Below are positions 27,320-42,000 of a stretch of DNA of 64,000 nt, in pieces. Source of the stretch: Escarpia spicata (lineage: Eukaryota > Annelida > Polychaeta > Sabellida > Siboglinidae). The stretch spans positions 29,047,373-29,111,372 of the forward strand of contig OZ023207.1 of the NCBI GenBank assembly GCA_963995525.1. The letters are read 5' to 3'. The position numbers and the translations under genes were made by a program. The first letter of the stretch is position 1. The number at the start of each line of letters is the position of its first letter. The notes beneath the pieces were generated by a model. The model was given only the letters and a program-made list of their open reading frames with translations, searched no databases and was not told the DNA's origin.

Positions 27320-28147
27320 GTGCTAGGGGTGTCCTTACATTTATCTAAAGCATTCGATACAGTTGATCATGACATACTGTGTCAAAAACTCCAATGTTGT
27401 GGTATTCGTGGCTTAGCCAATGATTCTATTAAAAGTTATTTATTTAATAGAAGTCAATATGTGTATTACAATAAGAGTAACTCCACGAAACAAACTATTA
27501 CTTGTAGTGTACCGCAAGGTTCCATCCTGGGGCCTTTGCTTTTTCTATTATATATCAATGATTTTGCTCATGTCTCAGATATTCTTTTTTCTATATTATT
27601 TGCTGATGACACTAGTCTGTTTAAAAATGGTGATCATTTGGATGATATAAGTAACAAAATGAATTTGTAGTTAAACAAAATTAAAGTTTGGCTAAATGCC
27701 AACAAACTAACTTTAAACAGTGATAAGACCCAATATATGGTATTAAAATTAATGATAATACTATTAAACAAGTATCTTCTACAACATTTCTTGGTGTGGT
27801 TAATGATAGCAAACTCAACTGGGCTGAACACATTAACCAAGTTAAATGTAAAAATTCTAAAGGTGTTGGCATTCTCAACAAAGCCAACATATTATTAACT
27901 AGATCATGATTAGGTCACTTCATGTTACTCATTTTCATTCCCTCACTTGACCTATTGTATTGAAGTATGGGGAGGTGCATTTGACTCATATTGGTCAAGT
28001 AGTACTAAGATTCAAAAGAAAGCAGTGAGAATGCTTGTCTTAGCCAATAGATTAGCTCATACAAAACCTATCTTTAAATTACTAGATATCGTAACTTTCA
28101 GACAATTGTATTCAATACAAATGTTTATGTATACTCTTTGAAAATAT
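27320..28147 (+). pseudogene. LINE C reverse transcriptase core and thumb
   Basis: LINE C resumes with an open frame of about 116 codons (27,320-27,670): LSKAFDTVDHDILCQKL (box A with catalytic Asp), GIRGLANDSIKSYLFNRSQ, VPQGSILGPLLFLLYINDF (box B) and LFADDTSLF (box C with the FADD catalytic pair). A stop at 27,668-27,670 and later frameshifts break it, but the downstream TFLGVV, NWAEHINQVK, LTYCIEVWGGAFDSY and KIQKKAVRMLV blocks follow in order to about 28,140. The catalytic residues are intact although the gene is not. At 28,148 an insert interrupts the C-terminal region. Confidence 0.88.
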
Positions 28148-28440
28148 GTTTATGACAGAACAACACAACCACTCATTTGATAAATGCATCAAATTTATTA
28201 TGGTAAAATGGGACAGTCCGGCCAGATCTCTTTGGGGCCAGCCTGAGAACAGGATGCAAGACCAAGATATTTCACATGATCGGACGTGATCCTGGAAGTT
28301 GTTTTTCCTATAACACTGGGCAAATGTAGATGATTGGATAGTTTTACTTCTCATGCCACAGGGTATCTATCTTATGATTGTGGGCAGCTACCCCCTGCAG
28401 AGAGGAGGTAGAGGGTGAGTTTCAGTGGGTGGAGAGGGTG

Positions 28441-28500
28441 CCAATGTTGTGATTGGTTAGCCACACTCTATATAAAGGAATGCCCTTAGGCGGCCTCCTG
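28441..28500 (+). promoter_or_regulatory. CCAAT/TATA-type Pol II promoter-like block
   Basis: Inside the insert, CCAAT (28,441) and GATTGG (28,451, an inverted CCAAT box) are followed by CTATATAAAG (28,468-28,477), a good TATA box. A start would be expected about 30 bp downstream, close to 28,500. The only thing downstream is the (GTT)n tract, so no gene is served. This is a prediction from motif spacing only. Confidence 0.4.
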
Positions 28501-28512
28501 ACCCTGCAGTGA

Positions 28513-28532
28513 CTTGTTGTTGTTGTTGTTGG

Positions 28533-28563
<31 letters not shown>

Positions 28564-28877
28564 GGTGTTGTTGTTGGTGTTGTTGGTGTTGTTGTTGTTG
28601 TTGTTGGTGGTGGTTGTGCTGGTGGTGGTGTTGTTGTTGGTGTTGTTGTTGGTGTTGTTGTTTGTGATGGTGTTGTTGTTGGTTGTGGTGTTGTTGTTGT
28701 TGTTGTTGTTATTGTTGGTGGTGGTGCTGTTGTTGTTGGTGGTGGCTGTTGTTGTTGTTGGTGGTGGTGGTGCTGTTGTTGTTGTTGGTGGTGGTGTTGG
28801 TGTTGTTGGTGGTGGTGTTGTTGTTGTTGGTGGTGGTGGTGTTGTTGTTGGCGGTGGTAGTGGTGTTGTTGTTGTTC
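28513..28877. repeat. (GTT)n / (GTTGGT)n trinucleotide tract
   Basis: About 365 bp consist almost only of TTG and GGT triplets, with increasing GGTGGT content toward the 3' end. All six frames are open and give low-complexity poly-Leu/Val, poly-Asn/Thr or His/Gln strings that should not be read as proteins. Confidence 0.97.
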
Positions 28878-28887
28878 TGGCATAAAC

Positions 28888-29135
28888 CATGCACAGTGAT
28901 AAACAATATGCCTCAATTTAAACTTAATCAATATGTTCATAGTTATGATACAAGACAATCTGCACAAATGCACGTATCCATGGCAACTTTAGAAATAAGA
29001 CTTCGTTCAATAAGAAATAAGGGTCTTATCAGTTGGAATTATTTCAGCACAATACTTAAGTTTACGACTTATTCAGTAATTAATTACAAATGTATACTTA
29101 AGCTATTCATTTTACACAATGATGTTAATATATAA
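28888..29135 (+). pseudogene. LINE C C-terminal domain
   Basis: After the insert the LINE C polyprotein resumes with VINNMPQFKLNQYVHSYDTR, then SMATLEIRLRSIRNKGLISW and NYFS, ending LHNDVNI before a stop at 29,133-29,135. The YDTR block followed by a basic SIRxxG motif is the usual C-terminal signature of jockey/L2-type LINE polyproteins. The frame is intact over about 80 codons. Confidence 0.78.
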
Positions 29136-30035
29136 CATATATTTCAATCACGCTGTTTTTGTGTTCAATATAATGATATTTACTTTGGAATATACAATAG
29201 GGAGTATAACATTATATAATGTTCTTCCCTTGTTGTTCTCGTTAATGTCTTAATTTTATTTGTATTTTTATGTATTGTAATGAGTTATAATAAATTTGAT
29301 GCTAATTGTAATAAAACAATAAATCATGTGACATATTTATGTGACTAGAGGAATAGTGACTTATTTTAGGACGAACCCAAGAAACCTGGTGTTATGTACT
29401 GTCAACTATAAGTGAACTGATGTGGTGTTGACCCATTGTAACATATTAGCAAATAAATTATAGTTATTAATGTTAAAGTTTGTAAAATATATTGTGTCAC
29501 AATGTACATAGGTATTCAATGTGACACAGCGTTACGTGTGTGACACACATATATTCCAAATTTATATAGTTAAACATTTGTGTATGTCTTTTATATTTTG
29601 GTATTATATAAGTATTCATATGTTGATTTATAAACCAACTGGAAATTAAACAAACAAATTATTTTGGGAAAAAAGTAAAGTTTTTTTGTACATTTGTGTT
29701 ACGTGTGAAATGAAATTTTTTATATTTATAGATAACTTTTAACTAAAATATTGTTGTGGTCTAAATTTCATTTCAGTGTAACCTAGTGACATTTATGTAC
29801 ACCTACTTAACTTTTATTTAAATGTACAATACAATGTAGTGTTATTTCAATTGTTTAAATGAGTATTGTAATAAATTACATAGCAAAATATGTACTGTAA
29901 GCAAAACGGCAATTATTTTACATAATTTGTTTTTATAAAATCATATTTTTACTTGTTTCATAGTAAGGAGATGTAGAAGTAGTAAATGGGTCAAGATTTT
30001 TCTACCCTAGAAAATTATAGAAAATCACTTTTCAA
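29136..30035. other. AT-rich DNA: LINE C 3' end and unassigned sequence
   Basis: The first ~190 bp, including AATAAATTTGATG and AATAAAACAATAAATC at about 29,290-29,325, probably form LINE C's 3' untranslated region. The rest, up to the 65-bp satellite, is AT-rich and featureless apart from GTTACGTGTGTGAC near 29,530 and GTTACGTGTGA near 29,699. No gene is seen. Confidence 0.5.
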
Positions 30036-33000
30036 ACTCACTTTCTGTGGAATCGCTTTATACCAGCATGACCTTATGAAGGAACAAGTACTAACCACAA
30101 TAACACTTTCCGTGGAATCGCCCTATACCAGTATGACCTTATGTAGGAACAAGTACTAACTACAGTAACACTTTCCGTGGAATTGCCCTATAACAGCATG
30201 ACCTTATGTTGGAACAAGTACTAATCTCAGTAACACTTTCCATGGAATTGCACTATACCAGCATGACCTTATGTAGGAACAAGTACTAACCACAGTAACA
30301 CTTTCCGTGGAATAGCCCTATACCAGCATGACCTTATATAGGAACAAGTACTAACCACAGTAACACTTTCCATGGAATCGCCCTATACCAGCATGACCTT
30401 AAGTAGGAACAAGTACTAACCTCAATAACACTTTCCGTGGAATCGCCCTATACCAGCATGACCTTAAGTAGGAACATGTACTAAACACAGTAACACTTTC
30501 CATGGAATTGCACTATACCAACATGACCTTATGTAGGAACAAGTACTAACCACACTAACACTTTTCGTGGAATCGCCCTCTACCAGCATGACCTTATGTA
30601 GGAACAAGTATTAACCACAGTAACACTTTCCGTGGAATCGCCGTCTACCAGCATGACCTTATGTAGGAAAAAGTACTAACCACAGTAAAACTTTCCATGG
30701 TATCACCCTATACAAGCATGACCTTATGTAGGAAAAAGTACTAACCACAGTAACACTTTCCGTGGAATCGCCCTATACCAGCATGACCATATGTAGGAAC
30801 AAGTACTAACCACAGTAACACTTTCCATGGAATCACCCTATACAAGCATGACCTTATGTAGGAACAAGTACTAACCTCAATAACACTTTCCGTGGAATCG
30901 CCCTATACCAGTATGACCTTATGTAGGAACAAGTACTAACCACAGTAACACTTTCCGTAGAATCGCCCTATACCAGCATGAACTTATGTAGGAACAAGTA
31001 CTAACCACAGTAACACTTTCCGTGGAATCGCCCTATACCAGCATGACCTTATGTAGGAACAAGTACTAACCACAGTACCACTTTCCGTGGAATCGCCCTA
31101 TACAAGCATGACCTTATGTAGGAACATGTACTAACCACAGTAACACTTTCCGTGGAATCACCCTATACCAGCATGACCTTATGTAGGAACAAGTACTAAC
31201 CACAGTAACACTTTCCGTGGAATCGCACTATACCAGCATGACCTTAAGTAGGAACAAGTACTAACCTCAATAACACTTTCTGTGGAATCGCCCTATACCA
31301 GCATGACCTTAAGTAGGAACAAGTACTAACCTCAATAACACTTTCCATGGAATCGCCCTATACCAGCATGACCTTAAGTAGGAACAAGTACTAACCACAG
31401 TAACACTTTCTGTGGAATCGCCCTATACAAGCATGACCTTAAGTAGGAACAAGTACTAACCACAGTAACACTTTCCGTGGAATCGCCCTATACCAGCATG
31501 ACCTTATGTAGGAACAAATACTAACCACAGTAAAACTTTCCGTGGAATCGCCCTATACAAGCATGACCTTGTGTAAGAACAAGTACTAACCACAATAACA
31601 CTTTCCGTGGAATCGCCCTATACCAGCATGACCTTATGTAGGAACAAGTACTAACCACAGTAACACTTTCCGTGGAATCGTCCTATACCAGCATGATCTT
31701 ATGTAGGAACAAGTACTAACCACAGGAACACTTTCCGTGGAATCGCCCTATACCAGCATGACCTTATGTAGGAACAAGTACTAACCACAGTAACACTTTC
31801 CGTGGAATCACCCTATACCAGCATGACCTTATGTGGGAACAAGTACTAACCACAGTAACACTTTCCGTGGAATCGCCCTATACCAGCATGACCTTATGTA
31901 GGAACAAGTACTAACCACAGGAACACTTTCCGTGGAATCACCCTATACCAGCATGAACTTATGTAGGAACAAGAACTAACCACAGGAACACTTTCCGTGG
32001 AATCGCCCTATACCAGCATGACCTTATGTGGGAACAAGTACTAACCACAGTAACACTTTCCGTGGAATCGCACTATACCAGCATGACCTTAAGTAGGAAC
32101 AAGTACTAACCTCAATAACACTTTCTGTGGAATCGCCCTATACCAGCATGACCTTAAACAGGAACAAGTACTAACCTCAATAACACTTTCCATGGAATCG
32201 CCCTATACCAGCATGACCTTAAGTAGGAACAAGTACTAACGACAGTAACACTTTCTGTGGAATCACCCTATACCAGCATGACCTTAAGGAGGAACAAGTA
32301 CTAACCACAATAACACTTTCCGTGGAATCGCCCTATACCAGCATGACCTAATGTAGGAACATGTACTAACCACATTAACACTTTCCGTGGAATCGCCCTA
32401 TATCAGCATGACCTTATGTAAGAACAAGTATTAACCACAGTAACACTTTCCGTGGAATCGCCCTATACCAGCATGACCTTATGTATGAACATGTACTAAC
32501 CATAGTAACACTTTCCGTGGAATCGCCCTATACCAGCATGACCTTATGTAGGAACAAGTACTAACCACAGTAACACTTTCCGTGGAATCCCCTTATAACA
32601 GCATGACCTTATGTAGGAACAAGTACTAACCACAGTAACACTTTCCGTGGAATCGCCCTATACCAGCATGACCTTATGTAGGAACAAGTACTAACCACAG
32701 TAACACTTTCCGTGGAATCGCCCTATACCAGCATGACCTTATGAAGGAACATGTACTAACCACAGTAACACTTTCCGTGGAATCGCCCTATACCAGCATG
32801 ACCTTATGTAGGAACAAGTACTAACCACAGTAACACTTTCCGTGGAATCGCCCTATACCAGCATGACCTTATGTAGGAACAAGTACTAACCACAGTAACA
32901 CTTTCCGTGGAATCGCCCTATACCAGCATGGCTTTATGTATGAACATGTACTAACCATAGTAACACTTTCCGTGGAATCGCCTACACCAGCATGACCTTA

Positions 33001-36000
33001 TGTAGGAACAAGTACTAACCACAGTAACACTTTCCTTGGAATCGCCATATACCAGTATGACCTTATGTAGGAACAGGTACTAACCACAGTAACACTTTCC
33101 GTGGAATCGCCCTATACCAGCATGACCTGATGTAGGAACAAGTACTAACCACAGTAACACTTTCCGTGGAATCGCCCTATACCAGCATGACCTTATGTAG
33201 GAACAAGTACTAACCACAGTAACACTTTCCGTGGAATCGCCCTATACCAGCATGACCTTATGTAGGAACAAGTACTAACCACAGTAACACTTTCCGTGGA
33301 ATCGCCCTATACCTGCATGATCTTATGTATGAACATGTACCAACTATAGTAACACTTTCCGTGGAATCGCCATATACCAGCATGACCTTATGTAGGAACA
33401 AGTACTAATCTCAGTAAGACTTTCCGTGGAATCGCCCTATACCAGCATGACCTTAAGTAGGAACATGTACTAACCTCAATAACACTTTCCATGGAATCGC
33501 CCTATACCAGCATGACCTTAAGTAGGAACAAGTACTAACCACAGTAACACTTTCTGTGGAATCGCCCTATACAAGCATGACCTTAAGTAGGAACAAGTAC
33601 TAACCACAGTAACACTTTCCGTGGAATCGCCCTATACCAGCATGACCTTATGTAGGAACAAATACTAACCACAGTAAAACTTTCCGTGGAATCGCCCTAT
33701 ACCAGCATGACCTTGTGTAAGAACAAGTACTAACCACAATAACACTTTCCGTGGAATCGCCCTATACCAGCATGACCTTATGTAGGAACAAGTACTAACC
33801 ACAGTAACACTTTCCGTGGAATCGTCCTATACCAGCATGATCTTATGTAGGAACAAGTACTAACCACAGGAACACTTTCCGTGGAATCGCCCTATACCAG
33901 CATGACCTTATGTAGGAACAAGTACTAACCACAGTAACACTTTCCGTGGAATCACCCTATACCAGCATGACCTTATGAAGGAACAAGTACTAACCACAGT
34001 AACACTTTCCGTGGAATCGCCCTATACCAGCATGACCTTATGTAGGAACAAGTACTAACCACAGTAACACTTTCCGTGGAATCGCCCTATACCAGCATGA
34101 CCTTATGAAGGAACATGTACTAACCACAGTAACACTTTCCGTGGAATCGCCCTATACCAGCATGACCTTATGTAGGAACAAGTACTAACCACAGTAACAC
34201 TTTCCGTGGAATCGCCCTATACCAGCATGACCTTATGTAGGAACAAGTACTAACCACAGTAACACTTTCCGTGGAATCGCCCTATACCAGCATGGCTTTA
34301 TGTATGAACATGTACTAACCATAGTAACACTTTCCGTGGAATCGCCTACACCAGCATGACCTTATGTAGGAACAAGTACTAACCACAGTAACACTTTCCT
34401 TGGAATCGCCATATACCAGTATGACCTTATGTAGGAACAGGTACTAACCACAGTAACACTTCCCGTGGAATCGCCCTATACCAGCATGACCTTATGTAGG
34501 AACAAGTACTAACCACAGTAACACTTTCCGTGGAATCGCCCTATACCAGCATGACCTTATGTAGGAACAAGTACTAACCACAGTAACACTTTCCGTGGAA
34601 TCGCCCTATACCAGCATGACCTTATGTAGGAACAAGTACTAACCACAGTAACACTTTCCCTGGAATCGCCCTATACCTGCATGATCTTATGTATGAACAT
34701 GTACCAACTATAGTAACACTTTCCGTGGAATCGCCCTATACCAGCATGACCTTATGTAGGAACAAGTACTAATCTCAGTAAGACTTTCCGTGGAATCGCC
34801 CTATACCAGCATGACCTTAAGTAGGAACATGTACTAACCTCAATAACACTTTCCATGGAATCGCCCTATACCAGCATGACCTTAAGTAGGAACAAGTACT
34901 AACCACAGTAACACTTTCTGTGGAATCGCCCTATACAAGCATGACCTTAAGTAGGAACAAGTACTAACCACAGTAACACTTTCCGTGGAATCGCCCTATA
35001 CCAGCATGACCTTATGTAGGAACAAATACTAACCACAGTAAAACTTTCCGTGGAATCGCCCTATACCAGCATGACCTTGTGTAAGAACAAGTACTAACCA
35101 CAATAACACTTTCCGTGGAATCGCCCTATACCAGCATGACCTTATGTAGGAACAAGTACTAACCACAGTAACACTTTCCGTGGAATCGTCCTATACCAGC
35201 ATGATCTTATGTAGGAACAAGTACTAACCACAGGAACACTTTCCGTGGAATCGCCCTATACCAGCATGACCTTATGTGGGAACAAGTACTAACCACAGTA
35301 ACACTTTCCGTGGAATCGCCCTATACCAGCATGACCTTATGTAGGAACAAGTACTAACCACAGGAACACTTTCCGTGGAATCACCCTATACCAGCATGAC
35401 CTTATGTAGGAACAAGTACTAACCACAGGAACACTTTCCCTGGAATCGCCCTATACCAGCATGACCTTATGTGGGAACAAGTACTAACCACAGTAACACT
35501 TTCCGTGGAATCGCACTATACCAGCATGACCTTAAGTAGGAACAAGTACTAACCTCAATAACACTTTCTGTGGAATCGCCCTATACCAGCATGACCTTAA
35601 ACAGGAACAAGTACTAACCTCAATAACACTTTCCATGGAATCGCCCTATACCAGCATGACCTTAAGTAGGAACAAGTACTAACGACAGTAACAATTTCTG
35701 TGGAATCACCCTATACCAGCATGACCTTAAGGAGGAACAAGTACTAACCACAATAACACTTTCCGTGGAATCGCCCTATACCAGCATGACCTAATGTAGG
35801 AACATGTACTAACCACAGTAACACTTTCCGTGGAATCGCCCTATATCAGCATGACCTTATGTAAGAACAAGTACTAACCACATTAACACTTTCCGTGGAA
35901 TCGCCCTATACCAGCATTACCTTATGTATGAACATGTACTAACCATAGTAACACTTTCCGTGGAATCGCCCTATACCAGCATGACCTTATGTAGGAACAA

Positions 36001-39000
36001 GTACTAACCACAGTAACACTTTCCGTGGAATCCCCCTATAACAGCATGACCTTATGTAGGAACAAGTACTAACCACAGTAACACTTTCCGTGGAATCGCC
36101 CTATACCAGCATGACCTTATGAAGGAACAAGTACTAACCACAGTAACACTTTCCGTGGAATCGCCCTATACCAGCATGACCTTATGAAGGAACATGTACT
36201 AACCACAGTAACACTTTCCGTGGAATCGCCCTATACCAGCATGACCTTATGTAGGAACAAGTACTAACCACAGTAACACTTTCCGTGGAATCGCCCTATA
36301 CCAGCATGACCTTATGTAGGAACAAGTACTAACCACAGTAACACTTTCCGTGGAATCGCCCTATACCAGCATGGCTTTATGTATGAACATGTACTAACCA
36401 TAGTAACACTTTCCGTGGAATCGCCTACACCAGCATGACCTTATGTAGGAACAAGTACTAACCACAGTAACACTTTCCTTGGAATTGCCATATACCAGTA
36501 TGACCTTATGTAGGAACAGGTACTAACCACAGTAACACTTTCCGTGGAATCGCCCTATACCAGCATGACCTTATGTACGAACAAGTACTAACCACAGTAA
36601 CACTTTCCGTGGAATCGCCCTATACCAGCATGACCTTATGTAGGAACAAGTACTAACCACAGTAACACTTTCCGTGGAATCGCCCTATACCAGCATGACC
36701 TTATGTAGGAACAAGTACTAACCACAGTAACACTTTCCCTGGAATCGCCCTATACCTGCATGATCTTATGTATGAACATGTACCAACTATAGTAACACTT
36801 TCCGTGGAATCGCCCTGTACCAGCATGACCTTATGTAGGAACAAGTACTAATCTCAGTAAGACTTTCCGTGGAATCGCCCTATACCAGCATGACCTTAAG
36901 TAGGAACATGTACTAACCTCAATAACACTTTCCATGGAATCGCCCTATACCAGCATGACCTTAAGTAGGAACAAGTACTAACCACAGTAACACTTTCTGT
37001 GGAATCGCCCTATACAAGCATGACCTTAAGTAGGAACAAGTACTAACCACAGTAACACTTTCCGTGGAATCGCCCTATACCAGCATGACCTTATGTAGGA
37101 ACAAATACTAACCACAGTAAAACTTTCCGTGGAATCGCCCTATACCAGCATGACCTTGTGTAAGAACAAGTACTAACCACAATAACACTTTCCGTGGAAT
37201 CGCCCTATACCAGCATGACCTTATGTAGGAACAAGTACTAACCACAGTAACACTTTCCGTGGAATCGTCCTATACCAGCATGATCTTATGTAGGAACAAG
37301 TACTAACCACAGGAACACTTTCCGTGGAATCGCCCTATACCAGCATGACCTTATGTGGGAACAAGTACTAACCACAGTAACACTTTCCGTGGAATCGCCC
37401 TATACCAGCATGACCTTATGTAGGAACAAGTACTAACCACAGGAACACTTTCCGTGGAATCACCCTATACCAGCATGACCTTATGTAGGAACAAGTACTA
37501 ACCACAGGAACACTTTCCCTGGAATCGCCCTATACCAGCATGACCTTATGTGGGAACAAGTACTAACCACAGTAACACTTTCCGTGGAATCGCACTATAC
37601 CAGCATGACCTTAAGTAGGAACAAGTACTAACCTCAATAACACTTTCTGTGGAATCGCCCTATACCAGCATGACCTTAAACAGGAACAAGTACTAACCTC
37701 AATAACACTTTCCATGGAATCGCCCTATACCAGCATGACCTTAAGTAGGAACAAGTACTAACGACAGTAACAATTTCTGTGGAATCACCCTATACCAGCA
37801 TGACCTTAAGGAGGAACAAGTACTAACCACAATAACACTTTCCGTGGAATCGCCCTATACCAGCATGACCTAATGTAGGAACATGTACTAACCACAGTAA
37901 CACTTTCCGTGGAATCGCCCTATATCAGCATGACCTTATGTAAGAACAAGTACTAACCACATTAACACTTTCCGTGGAATCGCCCTATACCAGCATTACC
38001 TTATGTATGAACATGTACTAACCATAGTAACACTTTCCGTGGAATCGCCCTATACCAGCATGACCTTATGTAGGAACAAGTACTAACCACAGTAACACTT
38101 TCCGTGGAATCCCCCTATAACAGCATGACCTTATGTAGGAACAAGTACTAACCACAGTAACACTTTCCGTGGAATCGCCCTATACCAGCATGACCTTATG
38201 TAGGAACAAGTACTAACCACAGTAACACTTTCCGTGGAATCGCCCTATACCAGCATGACCTTATGAAGGAACATGTACTAACCACAGTAACACTTTCCGT
38301 GGAATCGCCCTATACCAGCATGACCTTATGTAGGAACAAGTACTAACCACAGTAACACTTTCCGTGGAATCGCCCTATACCAGCATGACCTTATGTAGGA
38401 ACAAGTACTAACCACAGTAACACTTTCCGTGGAATCGCCCTATACCAGCATGGCTTTATGTATGAACATGTACTAACCATAGTAACACTTTCCGTGGAAT
38501 CGCCTACACCAGCATGACCTTATGTAGGAACAAGTACTAACCACAGTAACACTTTCCTTGGAATTGCCATATACCAGTATGACCTTATGTAGGAACAGGT
38601 ACTAACCACAGTAACACTTTCCGTGGAATCGCCCTATACCAGCATGACCTTATGTAGGAACAAGTACTAACCACAGTAACACTTTCCGTGGAATCGCCCT
38701 ATACCAGCATGACCTTATGTAGGAACAAGTACTAACCACAGTAACACTTTCCGTGGAATCGCCCTATACCAGCATGACCTTATGTAGGAACAAGTACTAA
38801 CCACAGTAACACTTTCCCTGGAATCGCCCTATACCTGCATGATCTTATGTATGAACATGTACCAACTATAGTAACACTTTCCGTGGAATCGCCCTATACC
38901 AGCATGACCTTATGTAGGAACAAGTACTAATCTCAGTAAGACTTTCCGTGGAATCGCCCTATACCAGCATGACCTTAAGTAGGAACATGTACTAACCACA

Positions 39001-42000
39001 GTAACACTTTCCGTGGAATCGCCCTATACCAGCATGACCTTATGTAGGAACAAGTACTAACCACAGTAACACTTTCCGTGGAATCACCCTATACCAGCAT
39101 GACCTTATGTAGGAACAAGTACTAACCACAGTAACACTTTCCGTGGAATCGCCCTATACCAGCATGACCTTAAGTAGGAACATGTACTAACCTCAATAAC
39201 ACTTTCCATGGAATCGCCCTATACCAGCATGACCTTAAGTAGGAACAAGTACTAACCACAGTAACACTTTCTGTGGAATCGCCCTATACAAGCATGACCT
39301 TAAGTAGGAACAAGTACTAACCACAGTAACACTTTCCGTGGAATCGCCCTATACCAGCATGACCTTATGTAGGAACAAATACTAACCACAGTAAAACTTT
39401 CCGTGGAATCGCCCTATACCAGCATGACCTTGTGTAAGAACAAGTACTAACCACAATAACACTTTCCGTGGAATCGCCCTATACCAGCATGACCTTATGT
39501 AGGAACAAGTACTAACCACAGTAACACTTTCCGTGGAATCGTCCTATACCAGCATGATCTTATGTAGGAACAAGTACTAACCACAGGAACACTTTCCGTG
39601 GAATCGCCCTATACCAGCATGACCTTATGTAGGAACAAGTACTAACCACAGTAACACTTTCCGTGGAATCGTCCTATACCAGCATGATCTTATGTAGGAA
39701 CAAGTACTAACCACAGGAACACTTTCCGTGGAATCGCCCTATACCAGCATGACCTTATGTAGGAACAAGTACTAACCACAGTAACACTTTCCGTGGAATC
39801 ACCCTATACCAGCATGACCTTATGAAGGAACAAGTACTAACCACAGTAACACTTTCCGTGGAATCGCCCTATACCAGCATGACCTTATGTAGGAACAAGT
39901 ACTAACCACAGTAACACTTTCCGTGGAATCGCCCTATACCAGCATGACCTTATGTAGGAACAAGTACTAACCACAGTAACACTTTCCGTGGAATCGCCCT
40001 ATACCAGCATGACCTTATGAAGGAACATGTACTAACCACAGTAACATTTTCCGTGGAATCGCCCTATACCAGCATGACCTTATGTAGGAACAAGTACTAA
40101 CCACAGTAACACTTTCCGTGGAATCGCCCTATACCAGCATGACCTTATGTAGGAACAAGTACTAACCACAGTAACACTTTCCGTGGAATCGCCCTATACC
40201 AGCATGGCTTTATGTATGAACATGTACTAACCATAGTAACACTTTCCGTGGAATCGCCTACACCAGCATGACCTTATGTAGGAACAAGTACTAACCACAG
40301 TAACACTTTCCTTGGAATCGCCATATACCAGTATGACCTTATGTAGGAACAGGTACTAACCACAGTAACACTTTCCGTGGAATCGCCCTATACCAGCATG
40401 ACCTTATGTAGGAACAAGTACTAACCACAGTAACACTTTCCGTGGAATCGCCCTATACCAGCATGACCTTATGTAGGAACAAGTACTAACCACAGTAACA
40501 CTTTCCGTGGAATCGCCCTATACCAGCATGACCTTATGTAGGAACAAGTACTAACCACAGTAACACTTTCCCTGGAATCGCCCTATACCTGCATGATCTT
40601 ATGTATGAACATGTACCAACTATAGTAACACTTTCCGTGGAATCGCCCTATACCAGCATGACCTTATGTAGGAACAAGTACTAATCTCAGTAAGACTTTC
40701 CGTGGAATCGCCCTATACCAGCATGACCTTAAGTAGGAACATGTACTAACCTCAATAACACTTTCCATGGAATCGCCCTATACCAGCATGACCTTAAGTA
40801 GGAACAAGTACTAACCACAGTAACACTTTCTGTGGAATCGCCCTATACAAGCATGACCTTAAGTAGGAACAAGTACTAACCACAGTAACACTTTCCGTGG
40901 AATCGCCCTATACCAGCATGACCTTATGTAGGAACAAATACTAACCACAGTAAAACTTTCCGTGGAATCGCCCTATACCAGCATGACCTTGTGTAAGAAC
41001 AAGTACTAACCACAATAACACTTTCCGTGGAATCGCCCTATACCAGCATGACCTTATGTAGGAACAAGTACTAACCACAGTAACACTTTCCGTGGAATCG
41101 TCCTATACCAGCATGATCTTATGTAGGAACAAGTACTAACCACAGGAACACTTTCCGTGGAATCGCCCTATACCAGCATGACCTTATGTAGGAACAAGTA
41201 CTAACCACAGTAACACTTTCCGTGGAATCACCCTATACCAGCATGACCTTATGTGGGAACAAGTACTAACCACAGTAACACTTTCCGTGGAATCGCCCTA
41301 TACCAGCATGACCTTATGTAGGAACAAGTACTAACCACAGGAACACTTTCCGTGGAATCACCCTATACCAGCATGACCTTATGTAGGAACAAGTACTAAC
41401 CACAGGAACACTTTCCGTGGAATCGCCCTATACCAGCATGACCTTATGTGGGAACAAGTACTAACCACAGTAACACTTTCCGTGGAATCGCACTATACCA
41501 GCATGACCTTAAGTAGGAACAAGTACTAACCTCAATAACACTTTCTGTGGAATCGCCCTATACCAGCATGACCTTAAACAGGAACAAGTACTAACCTCAA
41601 TAACACTTTCCATGGAATCGCCCTATACCAGCATGACCTTAAGTAGGAACAAGTACTAACGACAGTAACAATTTCTGTGGAATCACCCTATACCAGCATG
41701 ACCTTAAGGAGGAACAAGTACTAACCACAATAACACTTTCCGTGGAATCGCCCTATACCAGCATGACCTAATGTAGGAACATGTACTAACCACAGTAACA
41801 CTTTCCGTGGAATCGCCCTATATCAGCATGACCTTATGTAAGAACAAGTACTAACCACAGTAACACTTTCCGTGGAATCGCCCTATACCAGCATGACCTT
41901 ATGTATGAACATGTACTAACCATAGTAACACTTTCCGTGGAATCGCCCTATACCAGCATGACCTTATGTAGGAACAAGTACTAACCACAGTAACACTTTC

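Larger units (their letters stand above)
28148..28887. mobile_element. Insert in LINE C bounded by short inverted repeats
   Basis: The LINE C protein stops after KYVYD and resumes near 28,888 with the C-terminal domain. The intervening 740 bp begin GTTTATGACAGAACAACA and end with the near reverse complement (TTGTTCTGGCATAAAC at 28,872-28,887), giving arms of about 17 bp with one mismatch. No convincing target duplication was found. The first bases also fit LINE C itself, so the true left border could lie after GTTTATGA. It may be a non-autonomous DNA element or part of an LTR. It contains the promoter-like block and the (GTT)n tract listed separately. Confidence 0.45.

Noticed and set aside
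28422..29135. Poly-Leu/Val, poly-Asn/Thr and Gln/His-rich frames, one extending to a normal C-terminus
   Set aside because: The low-complexity part is the (GTT)n tract. Only the last 80 codons (LINE C C-terminus) are real protein, joined by chance in one frame.
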